Below are positions 35,516 to 45,554 of a stretch of DNA of 53,283 bases, piece by piece. The notes under the pieces were generated by a model. That model was not told where the DNA came from. It saw nothing but the letters and a program-made list of their open reading frames with translations, and searched no databases. The stretch comes from an uncultured Bacilli bacterium. Lineage in GTDB: Bacteria > Bacillota_I > Bacilli_A > RF39 > UBA660. Position 1 is the stretch's first letter, and the number at the start of each line of letters is the position of its first letter. The stretch lies in assembly GCA_944350445.1 (NCBI GenBank), contig CALVOW010000008.1, positions 1-53,283 on the forward strand, written 5' to 3'. The position numbers and the translations under genes were made by a program.

Positions 35516-38500
35516 TAAAATTCCCCTCCTTCTTCATCAAATTCTGTATCATCAACGTTATCTAATTCATTTTCTAAAAAATCTGTCTCTTCTTCTTCCT
35601 CAAAATCATCTTCTAAATCATCAAGATTTTCTAATGATTCATCTTTAGCTGGAAGCTCTATTTCATCAATATCTAATTTAATATCTTCTTTATATTCTTC
35701 CTCTTCAATTTGTTTTAAATCTAAAATTTGGTTTTCATCATTTATAATTTTTAGATCAAGTCCAAGAGCTTGGAATTCTTTCATTAAAACTCTAAATGAT
35801 TCTGGTACTCCAGCTTGATTAATATCTTGTCCTTTAACAATCGCTTCATATACTTTTACACGTCCTAATATATCATCTGATTTAACAGTTAATATTTCTT
35901 GTAAAGTATGTGCAGCACCATAAGCATATAATGCCCAAACTTCCATTTCCCCAAATCTTTGACCACCAAATTGAGCTTTTCCTCCAAGTGGTTGTTGCGT
36001 AACTAGGGAATATGGTCCCGTTGATCTAGCATGTAATTTATCATCAACCATGTGATGTAATTTAATCATATACATAACACCAACGGCTACACGATTTTCG
36101 AAAGGTTCACCAGTACGTCCATTATAAAGAATTGTTTTACCATCTTCATCCATTCCAGCTTCTTTCATCATAGCTTTAATATCATCGTTTTTAGCTCCGT
36201 CGAAAACTGGCGTTGCAACATGCACATTTAATTTTTTAGCTGCATATCCTAAATGAAGTTCTAAAATTTGGCCAATATTCATACGACTTGGTACACCCAT
36301 TGGATTTAGCATAATATCAACTGGCGTTCCATCTGGTAAGAATGGCATATCTTCTTGTGGTAATATTAAAGAAATAACACCTTTATTACCATGACGACCA
36401 GACATTTTATCACCAACTTGAATTTTACGTTTTTGAATAATATAAATTCTAATTACTTTTGATACACCAGCTGGTAATTCATCATTTTCTTTTCTTGAAT
36501 AAATTTTTACATCATGAACAATTCCATCACCACCATGAGGAACACGAAGAGATGTATCACGAACTTCTCTTGTTTTTTCACCAAAAATAGCATGTAATAA
36601 TTTTTCTTCACTAGTTAATTCCGCCATTCCCTTAGGAGTAACTTTACCAACTAAGATATCGCCTTCTTTTACCTCGGTACCAATCATAACAATACCATTT
36701 TCATCTAAGTTCTTACGAGCTTCTTCGGATACATTTGGAATATCTCTTGTAATTTCTTCTGGTCCAAGTTTTGTATCACGGCATTGCATTTGATAATCTT
36801 CCATATGTAATGATGTATAAACGTCATCTTTTACTAAATTTTCATTTAAAATAACGGCATCTTCATAGTTATAACCATTGAATGTCATGAAAGCAACCAC
36901 AACATTTTTACCAAGCGCAAGTTCGCCTTTATCAGTACTTGGTCCATCGGCAATTACTTGACCACGTTTAACAACATCACCATGGCGAACGATAGGTCTA
37001 TGATGTTGACAAGTACCAGCATTAGAAAGTTCAAAATTAGCTAAATTATAAACATCTTGTCCTGTTGCATTTTTAATAACAATTTTTTTAGCATCAACAT
37101 AATCAACAACTCCATCAGCTTTCGAAACAATAACAGCTCCTGAATCTTTAGCTGCAATATATTCAACACCCGTTCCAATATATGGAGCTTCTGATCGTAA
37201 AAGTGGTACAGATTGACGTTGCATATTGGCACCCATCAAAGCGCGAGTTGCATCATCATGTTCCAAGAAAGGAATACAACTAGTAGTAACTGCTACTACT
37301 TGTTGTGGAGATACATCAACATAATCAACATTATCAGAATTAGCTAAAATATTTTCTCCTTTATATCTTGCTGTTACCCTAGAAGGAACAATTCGATCAT
37401 CATCATCAGTTTCAATTGTTGCTTGCGAAATAATAAATTCTTCTTCCTCATCAGCTGTTAAATAATCAACTTGATCAGTTAATTTTCGATCAATAACTTT
37501 ACGATATGGAGTCATAATAAATCCATATTCATCAATTTTAGCATAACTTGCTAAAGAAGTAATTAAACCAATATTTTGACCTTCTGGAGACTCAATTGGA
37601 CAGATTCTTCCATAGTGACTAGCATTAACATCACGAACTTCAACACCAGCTCGATCTCTTGACAAACCACCAGGTCCAAGAGCAGATAAACGTCTTTTAT
37701 TAGTAAGCTCAGCAAGAGGATTAGTTTGATCCATAAATTGCGATAATTGACTACTTCCAAAGAATTCTTTCATAGCTGCTGTTACTGGTCTTATATTAAT
37801 TAAAGTTTTAGGGGTTACTTCATCCATCTCTTGGGTTGTCATACGTTCACGGATAACTCTTTCCATTCTGGCAACACCAATTCTAAATTGATTTTGTAGT
37901 AATTCTCCTACTTGACGAACACGACGATTTCCTAAATGATCAATTTCATCATAATTTCCAACACCATGAAGTAAATTTAAATAATAACTAACAGATGCAT
38001 AAACATCAGAAATTGTTAACCTTTTTACTTCAATATGTGGATCATTTCCAATCACAATCAATTTATTTTTCTTATTATTAGGATCATATATCTTTATTGT
38101 TTGAATACGATTATACGTATCTAAATCTTCGTTAATTTTTACATCTTTTAAATTATAATCATTAGCAAAAATTTTCTTTAATTCTTCTAAAATAGGTTTA
38201 GTAATTTTTGTATCTTTAGTATATAAAGTATCACCATCAACAACAATATTTTCAGCTAAAACTTGATCAAGTAAACGATCACAAACATTTAATTTACGAT
38301 TAAATTTATAACGACCAACTCTTGCTAAATCATATCTGAATTCATCAAAAAATTTCGTGATAAGTTGATTCTTTGAACTATCCAAAGTTGCAGGTTCTCC
38401 TGGTCTTAATTTTTCATAAATTTCAATTAAAGCTTCATCAGTATTTCTTGTTGAATCTTTACTAATTGTATTTTCAATATATTCATCATGTCCAAAAACA

Positions 38501-39126
38501 TTATAAATATCTTCATCAGTTGATAAACCAAAAGCTCTCAAAAGTGTAGTAAGAGGCACTTTTCTCGTTCTATCAATTCGAACATAAACAACATCTCTTG
38601 CATCGGTTTCAAATTCTAACCAAGTCCCACGGGTTGGAATAATTTGCGAAGTAATTACACTACGCCCATTTTTATCAATTTCACGATTAAAATAAACACT
38701 AGGACTTCTTACTAATTGACTAACAATAACCCGTTCTGCTCCATTAATAATAAAAGTACCACTGTCTGTCATAATAGGCATATCGCCTAAGAATATTTCT
38801 TGTTCTTTTACTTCCCCAGTTTCGTGATTAAAAAGTCGAACTTCCACTTTTAAAGGTGCTGAAAAAGTGGTTTCGCGATTACGACATTCTCTAATTGAAT
38901 ATCTAGGTTCATCAAAATGATAATCACCAAATTCAAGTGATAAAGTACCAGAAAAATTTTCAACAGGGAATAAATCATTAAACACTTCTTTAATACCAGT
39001 ATCAATAAACCACTGATAACTCTTTTTTTGAATCTCTAATAAATCCTTTAATTCATACGTATGTTTTATTCTCGAAAAAGATCTTCTTTGACGATAATCG
39101 CCACAATTAATAAGCTTATAAGCCAT
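35515..39126 (-). CDS. rpoB: RNA polymerase beta subunit, Asn at the rifampicin-site position 526 equivalent
   Basis: 1203 residues with all beta landmarks: [19 protein letters not shown], then [30 protein letters not shown], and the C-terminal [20 protein letters not shown]. In the rifampicin cluster the usual His (E. coli 526) is Asn, codon at 37699-37701. The last 60 or so residues form an acidic tail (runs of Glu and Asp) beyond the conserved [11 protein letters not shown] end. AGGGGTGA precedes the ATG, and a good sigma-A promoter lies upstream. Expressed with rpoC. The ribosomal genes rplJ/rplL usually upstream are not in view. Confidence 0.99.
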   Translation of the reverse strand: MAYKLINCGDYRQRRSFSRIKHTYELKDLLEIQKKSYQWFIDTGIKEVFNDLFPVENFSGTLSLEFGDYHFDEPRYSIRECRNRETTFSAPLKVEVRLFNHETGEVKEQEIFLGDMPIMTDSGTFIINGAERVIVSQLVRSPSVYFNREIDKNGRSVITSQIIPTRGTWLEFETDARDVVYVRIDRTRKVPLTTLLRAFGLSTDEDIYNVFGHDEYIENTISKDSTRNTDEALIEIYEKLRPGEPATLDSSKNQLITKFFDEFRYDLARVGRYKFNRKLNVCDRLLDQVLAENIVVDGDTLYTKDTKITKPILEELKKIFANDYNLKDVKINEDLDTYNRIQTIKIYDPNNKKNKLIVIGNDPHIEVKRLTISDVYASVSYYLNLLHGVGNYDEIDHLGNRRVRQVGELLQNQFRIGVARMERVIRERMTTQEMDEVTPKTLINIRPVTAAMKEFFGSSQLSQFMDQTNPLAELTNKRRLSALGPGGLSRDRAGVEVRDVNASHYGRICPIESPEGQNIGLITSLASYAKIDEYGFIMTPYRKVIDRKLTDQVDYLTADEEEEFIISQATIETDDDDRIVPSRVTARYKGENILANSDNVDYVDVSPQQVVAVTTSCIPFLEHDDATRALMGANMQRQSVPLLRSEAPYIGTGVEYIAAKDSGAVIVSKADGVVDYVDAKKIVIKNATGQDVYNLANFELSNAGTCQHHRPIVRHGDVVKRGQVIADGPSTDKGELALGKNVVVAFMTFNGYNYEDAVILNENLVKDDVYTSLHMEDYQMQCRDTKLGPEEITRDIPNVSEEARKNLDENGIVMIGTEVKEGDILVGKVTPKGMAELTSEEKLLHAIFGEKTREVRDTSLRVPHGGDGIVHDVKIYSRKENDELPAGVSKVIRIYIIQKRKIQVGDKMSGRHGNKGVISLILPQEDMPFLPDGTPVDIMLNPMGVPSRMNIGQILELHLGYAAKKLNVHVATPVFDGAKNDDIKAMMKEAGMDEDGKTILYNGRTGEPFENRVAVGVMYMIKLHHMVDDKLHARSTGPYSLVTQQPLGGKAQFGGQRFGEMEVWALYAYGAAHTLQEILTVKSDDILGRVKVYEAIVKGQDINQAGVPESFRVLMKEFQALGLDLKIINDENQILDLKQIEEEEYKEDIKLDIDEIELPAKDESLENLDDLEDDFEEEEETDFLENELDNVDDTEFDEEGGEF

Positions 39127-39195
39127 TAAAATTCACCCCTATACACTAATTTTTTTTCAATAACATATTAACATTTAATACGCCGCCAATTTATA

Positions 39196-39224
39196 TTAAT
39201 AACATAATTTCTTTCAATAGTCAA
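39196..39224 (-). promoter_or_regulatory. sigma-A promoter of rpoBC
   Basis: Minus strand TTGACT (39219-39224), 17 nt, TATTAA (39196-39201). The -35 overlaps the 3' end of the methyltransferase gene. Confidence 0.75.
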
Positions 39225-39811
39225 CAACATTTTAAGGAAATTATGTAAAAACCTTTGCTTTTATTTAAAACTTCAATTTTATATAATTTCGAAAAATCTT
39301 TCATAAAAGATTTCGCCCCTTGTTCTTTTCTTATTACAAGATAAATAACCCCATTTTCTTTCAAAAAATTCTTAGCATCTCTAAAAATATTATATAATTT
39401 TACTTTACCAATTCGAATCGGGGGATTAGAAATTATGACATCATATTTTTTCTTAACCAACGAAAAACTATCACTATAAAATACATTTGTTTTTAAACAT
39501 TTATTTGCTACACTATTTAAATTAGCAAGATGCAATGCCCTTTTATTCAAATCAATCATATCAACCCAACAATTTGTTAATTTTGATATAATAATTCCAA
39601 TTGCTCCATAGCCACATCCAAAATCTAAAACCTCACCTTGAATATTCTCTTTCAATACTGTTTCAATTAAAAGTTTACTTCCAAAATCTAATTCTCTTTT
39701 TGAAAAAACCCCATTATCTGTTTTAAAACGAAAAAGACAATTTTGAATACTAACTGAAAATTCCTGAATATTGCTTACCAAATTTTCATCATTTATAAAA
39801 TAATGTCCCAT
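39221..39811 (-). CDS. RsmC-like class I methyltransferase (YbxB type)
   Basis: 196 residues. Motif I is VLDFGCGYGAIGIII (about 62-76), and the nucleic-acid N-methyltransferase motif IV is SNPPIRIG (about 131). The GVFSKRELDFGSKLLIE segment is typical of the RsmC/YbxB family, which methylates guanines in small-subunit rRNA; the exact site in this group is not established. It lies directly upstream of rpoB, where ybxB sits in B. subtilis. GTAGGTGA precedes the ATG. Confidence 0.9.
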   Translation of the reverse strand: MGHYFINDENLVSNIQEFSVSIQNCLFRFKTDNGVFSKRELDFGSKLLIETVLKENIQGEVLDFGCGYGAIGIIISKLTNCWVDMIDLNKRALHLANLNSVANKCLKTNVFYSDSFSLVKKKYDVIISNPPIRIGKVKLYNIFRDAKNFLKENGVIYLVIRKEQGAKSFMKDFSKLYKIEVLNKSKGFYIISLKCC

Positions 39812-39837
39812 TATTCACCTACTAAAAAACTAGAAAA

Positions 39838-39878
39838 ATATAAAAAGAAGCAACTACTTTACGAATAAATATAGTTAC
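39838..39878 (-). terminator. terminator after the three-gene hypothetical operon
   Basis: Minus-strand GTAACTA (39872-39878) pairs with TAGTTGC (39850-39856) and is followed by TTCTTTTTA. Confidence 0.6.
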
Positions 39879-39931
39879 TCCTTTCTTATTTCGTTATTTT
39901 ACAACATAATTTATTTAAATTCAAGCAAAAT

Positions 39932-40234
39932 TTAAATAAAATCGATCAATTCAACATTGTTAACATCATAATTTAAAGATTTTACAATCGAATCTAATTC
40001 ATATTCATCAAAAGAAACTTGAATTTCTTTTTTAGTTTTAAAAAATAAACTAACCTGATACATAAAAATTTCTTTTATAGTATCTTTTTCTATTCCAATT
40101 GAAAGTAAATAGTTAGCAATTTCTAATACATTATCTTGGTTTACAATAAGATTTTCAATAATATGTTGATAATTATTATCTAAAATATCTTTAATATCTA
40201 AATCACTAAAACCAATTTCTTTTAAATACTCCAT
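39932..40234 (-). CDS. hypothetical protein, 100 aa, third gene of an unknown operon
   Basis: 100 residues from the ATG at 40234, which has AAGGAGG upstream; a frame start at 40252 is less likely. Soluble and acidic. The N-terminal part has repeated short helices (EIGFSDLDIKDILDNN, NVLEIANYLLSIGIEKDTIK) resembling a helical-repeat or UBA-like arrangement. I know no family. It starts 1 nt after the 747-residue gene stops, so the two are translationally linked. Confidence 0.75.
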   Translation of the reverse strand: MEYLKEIGFSDLDIKDILDNNYQHIIENLIVNQDNVLEIANYLLSIGIEKDTIKEIFMYQVSLFFKTKKEIQVSFDEYELDSIVKSLNYDVNNVELIDFI

Positions 40235-40235
40235 C

Positions 40236-42479
40236 TTAATTACCTCCTTCAAGAGAATTTACTACTTCTTCTAACATTTTATATTCATCATTTTTTATGA
40301 CACTATGATATGTTAAGGCAATTAATAAAGCATTCTTTGAAGTATAACCTTTACTTCTTAAAAAATTATAAATACGAATTGTTTTAATTCTTGATATTAA
40401 AACATTATTTATTTTATAACGTAATTCACTTTCTTTATATTTCTTATCAAAATTTAATAAAGTATCATCTAAAGAAATATCTGTTGGTTCTTGATTATTA
40501 ATATCATCTAATAAAGTTTCTAATTCATTTTCATCTACCATTGAATAATCAAAATTAAAATATAAATTTTTATATTCTTCAGGTATTTGTAAAATATCAA
40601 CTTTTGGATTAGAAATTTCTCCAGCTAAAATTCCTGGTTTACTTCCATAAATTTTTTGATCATTTTCTGTTTGATAACGAAGTTTTAATAATAAATCACT
40701 TCGAGCTGTATTTAGTTTATAAGGGTATTTTTTTATATATTCAATGCCATCAAATACTTCTTCTTTACCAAGAAAACCTTTTTCACGCCCCATAGCTTCA
40801 ATAAAATAATCTAAATTTTCTAAAATATGCTTATTGTACAATAAATATTTTACATTATCATTATTTAAAACTAGTGCATATTTTTCAATTTTCATATTGT
40901 TTTCTACAACAACATCATGATCAAGTATTAATAATTCACGATAATTATCAAATAAATTAATTAAATTAATTTGATGTTCCTTAAAAAATTCAATGTTTTT
41001 TGTAAATGAATTAATTACTGATGGATCAGATAATAAAATTGGCATTGTTTCAATTGTTATTTCTAAAACATTTTGATAATTCTCTTCACTAACAACTAAA
41101 TTTTCACGAATCAAATTTAATACTTTTACTAAATCACTATTAGTATTTTTATTTAAAATTCTTTTTAAAATATTTTCTTTTTCTTTTAACTTATCTAATA
41201 AATTAAATTCTTCTAATGTTTTTAACATTGAGTCTAGTTCAAAATAATTTGTAGAATCAGCCAATTCTATTGTATCATTAAGACCATATTTAGTAAGCAA
41301 TTCTTGATAATTATTAGTTTGAGTTTCTAACTTAACTTCTGGTATTTTATAATCAGAAATAGGGGATTCAAGATCTAAATCTGTAATAGGAATATTAAAA
41401 GAACTTTCTTTTTCTTCGACATTTTTCTCTGCTGTTTCCATTTCTTTTAACTTATCATCAATTCTTTTGATAATTTCTTCTAAATCAACCGTGTTTGACT
41501 TAAAATTTTCATTTTCTACTTCTTGATTTATATTAGCAGGAGCAATATCTAAATCTTCTTCTAATGGTCGAGAATTAGAAAATCTTGTAGAATAATCTGC
41601 ATTTGCTAAAACATTTTCATTAACAACTGGTATTTGAAAAGTACCAAAATCATTAAAGTTTTTATTATCTTCTTTTTCTGTATCTTCATTGGAAACTACT
41701 TTTTCTTCTTCGTCAATTTGAATTTTTTTAGAGTCTTGCCAATCATCATCTAATTTTGGAATTTCAAAAGGCTCTAAATTTATATTAATTGGTTCATATG
41801 GAAAATCTTTTTCATCAATATCATCTAATATTTCTTCCTTTTTTTCTACATCCTTTTCTTGATTTGTATTATTATAAATATCAGCATTATACTTTAATAA
41901 AAATTCAAAAAGTTCTACTTTTTCTTCAATTAAAATGTTAGCATAATCAAAGGCTTCAACAAGAAAATCAACTTCAGTTAAATAAGCATTTTTTTCAAAT
42001 TTTGAAACAATTTTTTGATAAGTTTCTAAATCATTGGTTAAAACTGTTAAATCTGTTTCTGGTAATCTTTCTTTACTCTCTTGCAAACTTTCAATAGTAT
42101 CTTGTAAAGTGAAAGATTTATCTTTCATTCCAACTAGAAAAGCTAAAATTGCATCATGCTGAGCAGTTGTTAACTCCAAACTAATTCCTTGTCTAATGCC
42201 TTGAATTATATACATAATACCTTGATAATTACAAGTTTTATCTTTAAAAATTTCGGAAACACTTGGATCAATCATTGAAAGAATTTTTTCGAAATCTTCT
42301 TTACTAATATTATCAAAACTTAAAATATCATCTTCTTTTAAAGAACTTATCATCTTTTCTATATATTCTAAATCTTTATTATTAGTATCTAATTCACCAT
42401 TTAAATAATTCAAATTATCAATATTTCTATTAATAGCATCCATTTTAATTTTTAAAATTTTAAGTATTTTATCTTGCAT
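40236..42479 (-). CDS. large acidic hypothetical protein, 747 aa
   Basis: No recognised domain. An N-terminal helical part (1-215) with the start KILKIKMDAINRNIDNLNYL, an acidic low-complexity linker (about 220-370) rich in Glu, Asp and Asn and holding repeated short motifs (FEIPKLDDDW, FGTFQIPVVN, FNIPITDLDL, YKIPEVKLE: a hydrophobic-Ile-Pro core each time), and a C-terminal helical part (about 380-747). No signal peptide or membrane helix. GGAGG precedes the ATG, which overlaps the upstream gene by 11 nt. Linker with short peptide motifs between two folded parts suggests a scaffold; that is inference. Confidence 0.8.
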   Translation of the reverse strand: MQDKILKILKIKMDAINRNIDNLNYLNGELDTNNKDLEYIEKMISSLKEDDILSFDNISKEDFEKILSMIDPSVSEIFKDKTCNYQGIMYIIQGIRQGISLELTTAQHDAILAFLVGMKDKSFTLQDTIESLQESKERLPETDLTVLTNDLETYQKIVSKFEKNAYLTEVDFLVEAFDYANILIEEKVELFEFLLKYNADIYNNTNQEKDVEKKEEILDDIDEKDFPYEPININLEPFEIPKLDDDWQDSKKIQIDEEEKVVSNEDTEKEDNKNFNDFGTFQIPVVNENVLANADYSTRFSNSRPLEEDLDIAPANINQEVENENFKSNTVDLEEIIKRIDDKLKEMETAEKNVEEKESSFNIPITDLDLESPISDYKIPEVKLETQTNNYQELLTKYGLNDTIELADSTNYFELDSMLKTLEEFNLLDKLKEKENILKRILNKNTNSDLVKVLNLIRENLVVSEENYQNVLEITIETMPILLSDPSVINSFTKNIEFFKEHQINLINLFDNYRELLILDHDVVVENNMKIEKYALVLNNDNVKYLLYNKHILENLDYFIEAMGREKGFLGKEEVFDGIEYIKKYPYKLNTARSDLLLKLRYQTENDQKIYGSKPGILAGEISNPKVDILQIPEEYKNLYFNFDYSMVDENELETLLDDINNQEPTDISLDDTLLNFDKKYKESELRYKINNVLISRIKTIRIYNFLRSKGYTSKNALLIALTYHSVIKNDEYKMLEEVVNSLEGGN

Positions 42480-43770
42480 CTTTATCCTCCATTTTAATAT
42501 CTAAGGTATTTAAATCAATCAAAGGAATTAAATCTTCTGTTTTTATATTTTGTAGTAATAAATCTCTTTCTCTTTCATCAAATACTTTTCTATTTATATT
42601 TTTAAATGTCTTTTTTAATAACTCTTTATTCTTATCTAAAAAACTTTCTAAACTTTCGGAAACATTTAAAACTCCAAGTATTAAAATATAACCATTTTCT
42701 AAATAAGTGTAAACTGTTTTAACTACAAATTCATCTTTTATATAAAGATATGTATCAAGGTAATAAAAACATGGCATTTTAAGATCTGTTTTTTGTTCTA
42801 AATCTAATAAATTTTTTAAAATGCAACTTCGATATTTTAAATCGCATGTCTCTAAGTAGGTTCTAACTAAAGATTTCCCATCTTTCATTAGAAAAACTAA
42901 TTTTTTATCTACTTTGTCACTAAAAACTTCTTTTTGTTTTTTTAATTCTAATTCATATCCTACTAATTTTTTAAAATGTAAATAATAATCAATAATTTCT
43001 TCATATTTCTTATTATCATATAAAATTTTAATTTTATTAATTAAATAACTCTTTCGAAGATTAATAGAATTTTCATCCAAGTCTTTTAAATCAAAATTTT
43101 CTAAATTTAAATTATCTAAAAAATTTTCTTGGAAAAATTGTTGATTAGAATTTAATAAATCAGATATATCAGACAATTTTATATCATTTGTTAACATAAT
43201 ATCATTAGTGGTTATATAATTTTTAATATTACATTTATTAATAAAAATTAAAATATCTAATTTTTCTTCCAAAGAAATTTTTGTTAAATCCAAAAAAGTT
43301 AAAAATTCCAATATATCTGTAATAAAAATATTATTTTTATGAAATAAAATATAATATTTATTAAAAAGTTCTTGTTGTTCTAAATTAGCACTTTTGGTTT
43401 TATATTCTAAACTAATTTCTTGATATAAATTACATAAATATGTAAATAAGGTTTCCATAAATTGAATAGCTTCTTTGTATTGGGGAAGATCTTTTAAATT
43501 TGAATTTTGATTTTTAAGTAAATATTTAGACGTCTCATATTTAGAAATCCAATTATTTTCGACATTTGGATTTTTGATTTTAATAGCTTTAATAATAAAA
43601 TCTTGATCATAATATTCTAATATATCTAAATATGAATTTTGTCCAAGCTCTATTAGTTCTTTTATAGATTCATAAACACTTTTTAAAGCTTTCACTTCCA
43701 TCCTATTATCTTGTATATTCAATATTATTGGTTCTATATATGCTAATAATTTGGCCAAACTATCATTCAC
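42469..43770 (-). CDS. hypothetical helical protein, 433 aa, first gene of an unknown operon
   Basis: 433 residues, mostly alpha-helical by pattern, rich in Leu, Lys, Asn, Asp and Ile, with no membrane segment. The N-terminus (LAKLLAYIEPIILNIQDNRMEVKALKSVY) resembles the start of the next gene's product in style. The C-terminal domain (about 280-425) has alternating strands and helices (KLVFLMKDGKSLVRTYLETC, FYYLDTYLYIKDEFVVKTVY). I cannot assign a family. It leads a three-gene unit with overlaps, ending at a terminator before the RsmC-like gene. Confidence 0.8.
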   Translation of the reverse strand: MNDSLAKLLAYIEPIILNIQDNRMEVKALKSVYESIKELIELGQNSYLDILEYYDQDFIIKAIKIKNPNVENNWISKYETSKYLLKNQNSNLKDLPQYKEAIQFMETLFTYLCNLYQEISLEYKTKSANLEQQELFNKYYILFHKNNIFITDILEFLTFLDLTKISLEEKLDILIFINKCNIKNYITTNDIMLTNDIKLSDISDLLNSNQQFFQENFLDNLNLENFDLKDLDENSINLRKSYLINKIKILYDNKKYEEIIDYYLHFKKLVGYELELKKQKEVFSDKVDKKLVFLMKDGKSLVRTYLETCDLKYRSCILKNLLDLEQKTDLKMPCFYYLDTYLYIKDEFVVKTVYTYLENGYILILGVLNVSESLESFLDKNKELLKKTFKNINRKVFDERERDLLLQNIKTEDLIPLIDLNTLDIKMEDKDAR

Positions 43771-43878
43771 TAGACACCACTATCCCTTATTATATAATTA
43801 TAATAACATAAAGTCTTTTTTTTATCAATATTTAATTTTATTTTTTTTATAGATAACATATACTATATAGGAGGCTCT

Positions 43879-44307
43879 ATGGCAGTTATAAAATATACAG
43901 ATAAAGAATTGGATTTGCTTGCAAGACTTATGAGAGCAGAAGCAATTGGTGAAGGAACTCTTGGAATGTTAATGGTTGGTAACGTTGTTGTAAATAGAGC
44001 TATTTCTAATTGTTTAACTTTTAAAGATACCAGAACTATTTATGATGTAATTTATCAAAATCCCGGTGGTTTTGCTGGTATTAACAGCGAATTATTCATT
44101 CCAGCAGCAACTAATAATGAAAAAAGATTAGCCAAACGCGTTTTAGATGGAGAATATTACTATCCAGCTACTAACGCTTTATGGTTTTATGCTCCAGTCG
44201 ATGATAACGACTGTGCCTCTTATTGGTATGATCAAAAATTAAGTGGAAGATATAAAAATCATTGTTTTTATGAACCATATCCAGGAGTTTGTGAAGAATT
44301 ACATTAA
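43879..44307 (+). CDS. SleB/CwlJ-type cell wall hydrolase
   Basis: 142 residues, a single Hydrolase_2 domain. The catalytic region LARLMRAEAIGEGTLGMLMVGNVVVNRA contains the conserved Glu; the rest follows the family (PGGFAGINSELF, ATNALWFYAP, HCFYEPYP). SleB and CwlJ cleave cortex peptidoglycan during spore germination. There is no signal peptide or binding domain, which fits CwlJ more than SleB. AGGAGG precedes the ATG. It is a single gene ending at a strong terminator. With the SASP gene it supports spore formation. Confidence 0.9.
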   Translation: MAVIKYTDKELDLLARLMRAEAIGEGTLGMLMVGNVVVNRAISNCLTFKDTRTIYDVIYQNPGGFAGINSELFIPAATNNEKRLAKRVLDGEYYYPATNALWFYAPVDDNDCASYWYDQKLSGRYKNHCFYEPYPGVCEELH

Positions 44308-44309
44308 AA

Positions 44310-44342
44310 AAAATTAATACTTTTTTGATTAGTATTAATTTT
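44310..44342. terminator. bidirectional terminator
   Basis: AAAATTAATAC and GTATTAATTTT pair across an 11-nt loop between the hydrolase gene (plus) and the SPFH gene (minus). Confidence 0.75.
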
Positions 44343-44346
44343 TTTA

Positions 44347-45096
44347 TTATTTTTCATTTTTTTTATTAAAAGAATCAAAAGCTTTTAATACTTCAACTGG
44401 TAAAGCAAAAATAACTGTATTAGATTGATCACTACTTAAATCATTTAAAGTTTCTAAAGTTCTTAAATGAACGGCAACCGGATTTTCACTTAATTTTTGA
44501 GCTGCAAGAGCCAAATTATTACTAGCTTCTACTTCTCCTTTGGCTTTTGTAATAACTGCTTCTTTTTCTCTTTCTGCTTCAGCAACCCTAGCAATTACTC
44601 TTTTCATCTCTTCTGGTAAGGAAACATCTTTAAGTTCAACATTTTCAACTTTAATTCCCCAAGGATCAGTAGCTTTGTCAATAATATCACAAATTTTTTG
44701 AGAAATTTTTTCTCTTTCACTTAAAAGTTCATCTAAACTAACTTCTCCAACTGCATTTCGCATGGTTGTTTGGGCAAGTTGACTAACAGCATAATAAAAA
44801 TTTTCAACTTCAAGAATTGCTTTACTAGCATCAAAAATTTTATAATATATAACTGCATTAATACGGATTGATACATTGTCTTTGGTAATAGCATCTTGTT
44901 CGGGAACATCAACAGCTTTGGTTCTTATATCTATTTTTCGATACGATTGAAAAATAGGAAAAACAAAATTCCAACCAGGATTTAAAACCTTACTATATTT
45001 CCCCAAAGTAAATTTTACTCCTCGCTCATATTCATCTACTTGCTTAATAGATACTAATATAATTATGACAATAATTATCAATATTACATATATCAT
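44347..45096 (-). CDS. SPFH/Band 7 protein (slipin/stomatin-like)
   Basis: 249 residues from the ATG at 45096, which has GAAAGGAG upstream. One N-terminal helix (IYVILIIIVIIILVSI), then the SPFH domain: VDEYERGVKFTLGKYSKVL, PGWNFVFPIFQSYRKIDIRT, and the helix ERISQK.. to VIARVAEAEREKEAVITKAK. Slipins assemble on the membrane; their partner is often an NfeD-type protease, which is absent here. The function is unknown in most bacteria. Convergent with the hydrolase gene. Confidence 0.92.
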   Translation of the reverse strand: MIYVILIIIVIIILVSIKQVDEYERGVKFTLGKYSKVLNPGWNFVFPIFQSYRKIDIRTKAVDVPEQDAITKDNVSIRINAVIYYKIFDASKAILEVENFYYAVSQLAQTTMRNAVGEVSLDELLSEREKISQKICDIIDKATDPWGIKVENVELKDVSLPEEMKRVIARVAEAEREKEAVITKAKGEVEASNNLALAAQKLSENPVAVHLRTLETLNDLSSDQSNTVIFALPVEVLKAFDSFNKKNEK

Positions 45097-45177
45097 ATTT
45101 ACTCCTTTCTTTGTATTCATTATAGCATATTACAAAAAAATTGTATATATTCTAAAAATAATTACCAAAATAATAAT

Positions 45178-45519
45178 ATGATAACAAAATATAAAATAAA
45201 TAAAGATGAATTAATTATAAATATTGATTTTTTATATGATGTAAAAAATAAATTAAATTCTAAACAAAACATAATTAAATATATTAATTTAATTTTAAAA
45301 AAAGAAAAAATTAAATTTAAAGGCAAAAAAATTACAATATACCAAAATGGAATATTAATAGGTACCATCTATCTTACAACTTTTTATCTAAAAAAAATAA
45401 AATTTAAATTAAAAGAAAAAGAAATAACGGAAAAAAATTGTTATTTTTATCCTGCTACAATTTTTGAATTAAATCAAAAAAGTAAAAAAATTAATACAAA
45501 AAAAGTTTTTAGTTGTTAA
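45178..45519 (+). CDS. hypothetical basic protein, 113 aa
   Basis: 113 residues, very Lys/Ile-rich (pI clearly basic), with no membrane helix. A beta-like stretch (KFKGKKITIYQNGILIGTIYL) lies in the middle. No clear ribosome site precedes the ATG, which lowers confidence, but a strong bidirectional terminator begins a few bases after the stop. The reverse-strand frame over the same place also lacks a ribosome site. I do not recognise it. Confidence 0.5.
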   Translation: MITKYKINKDELIINIDFLYDVKNKLNSKQNIIKYINLILKKEKIKFKGKKITIYQNGILIGTIYLTTFYLKKIKFKLKEKEITEKNCYFYPATIFELNQKSKKINTKKVFSC

Positions 45520-45522
45520 AAA

Positions 45523-45548
45523 AAATTAACACCAAAAGGCATTAATTT
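45523..45548. terminator. bidirectional terminator
   Basis: AAATTAACACC and GGCATTAATTT pair (11 bp, two G-U) with an AAAA loop, between the 113-aa gene and the lipoprotein gene. Confidence 0.7.
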
Positions 45549-45554
45549 TAATTA

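Noticed and set aside
45162-45368. 68-codon minus-strand hydrophobic frame
   Set aside because: No ribosome site; it is antisense to the 113-aa gene whose 3' end is marked by a terminator.
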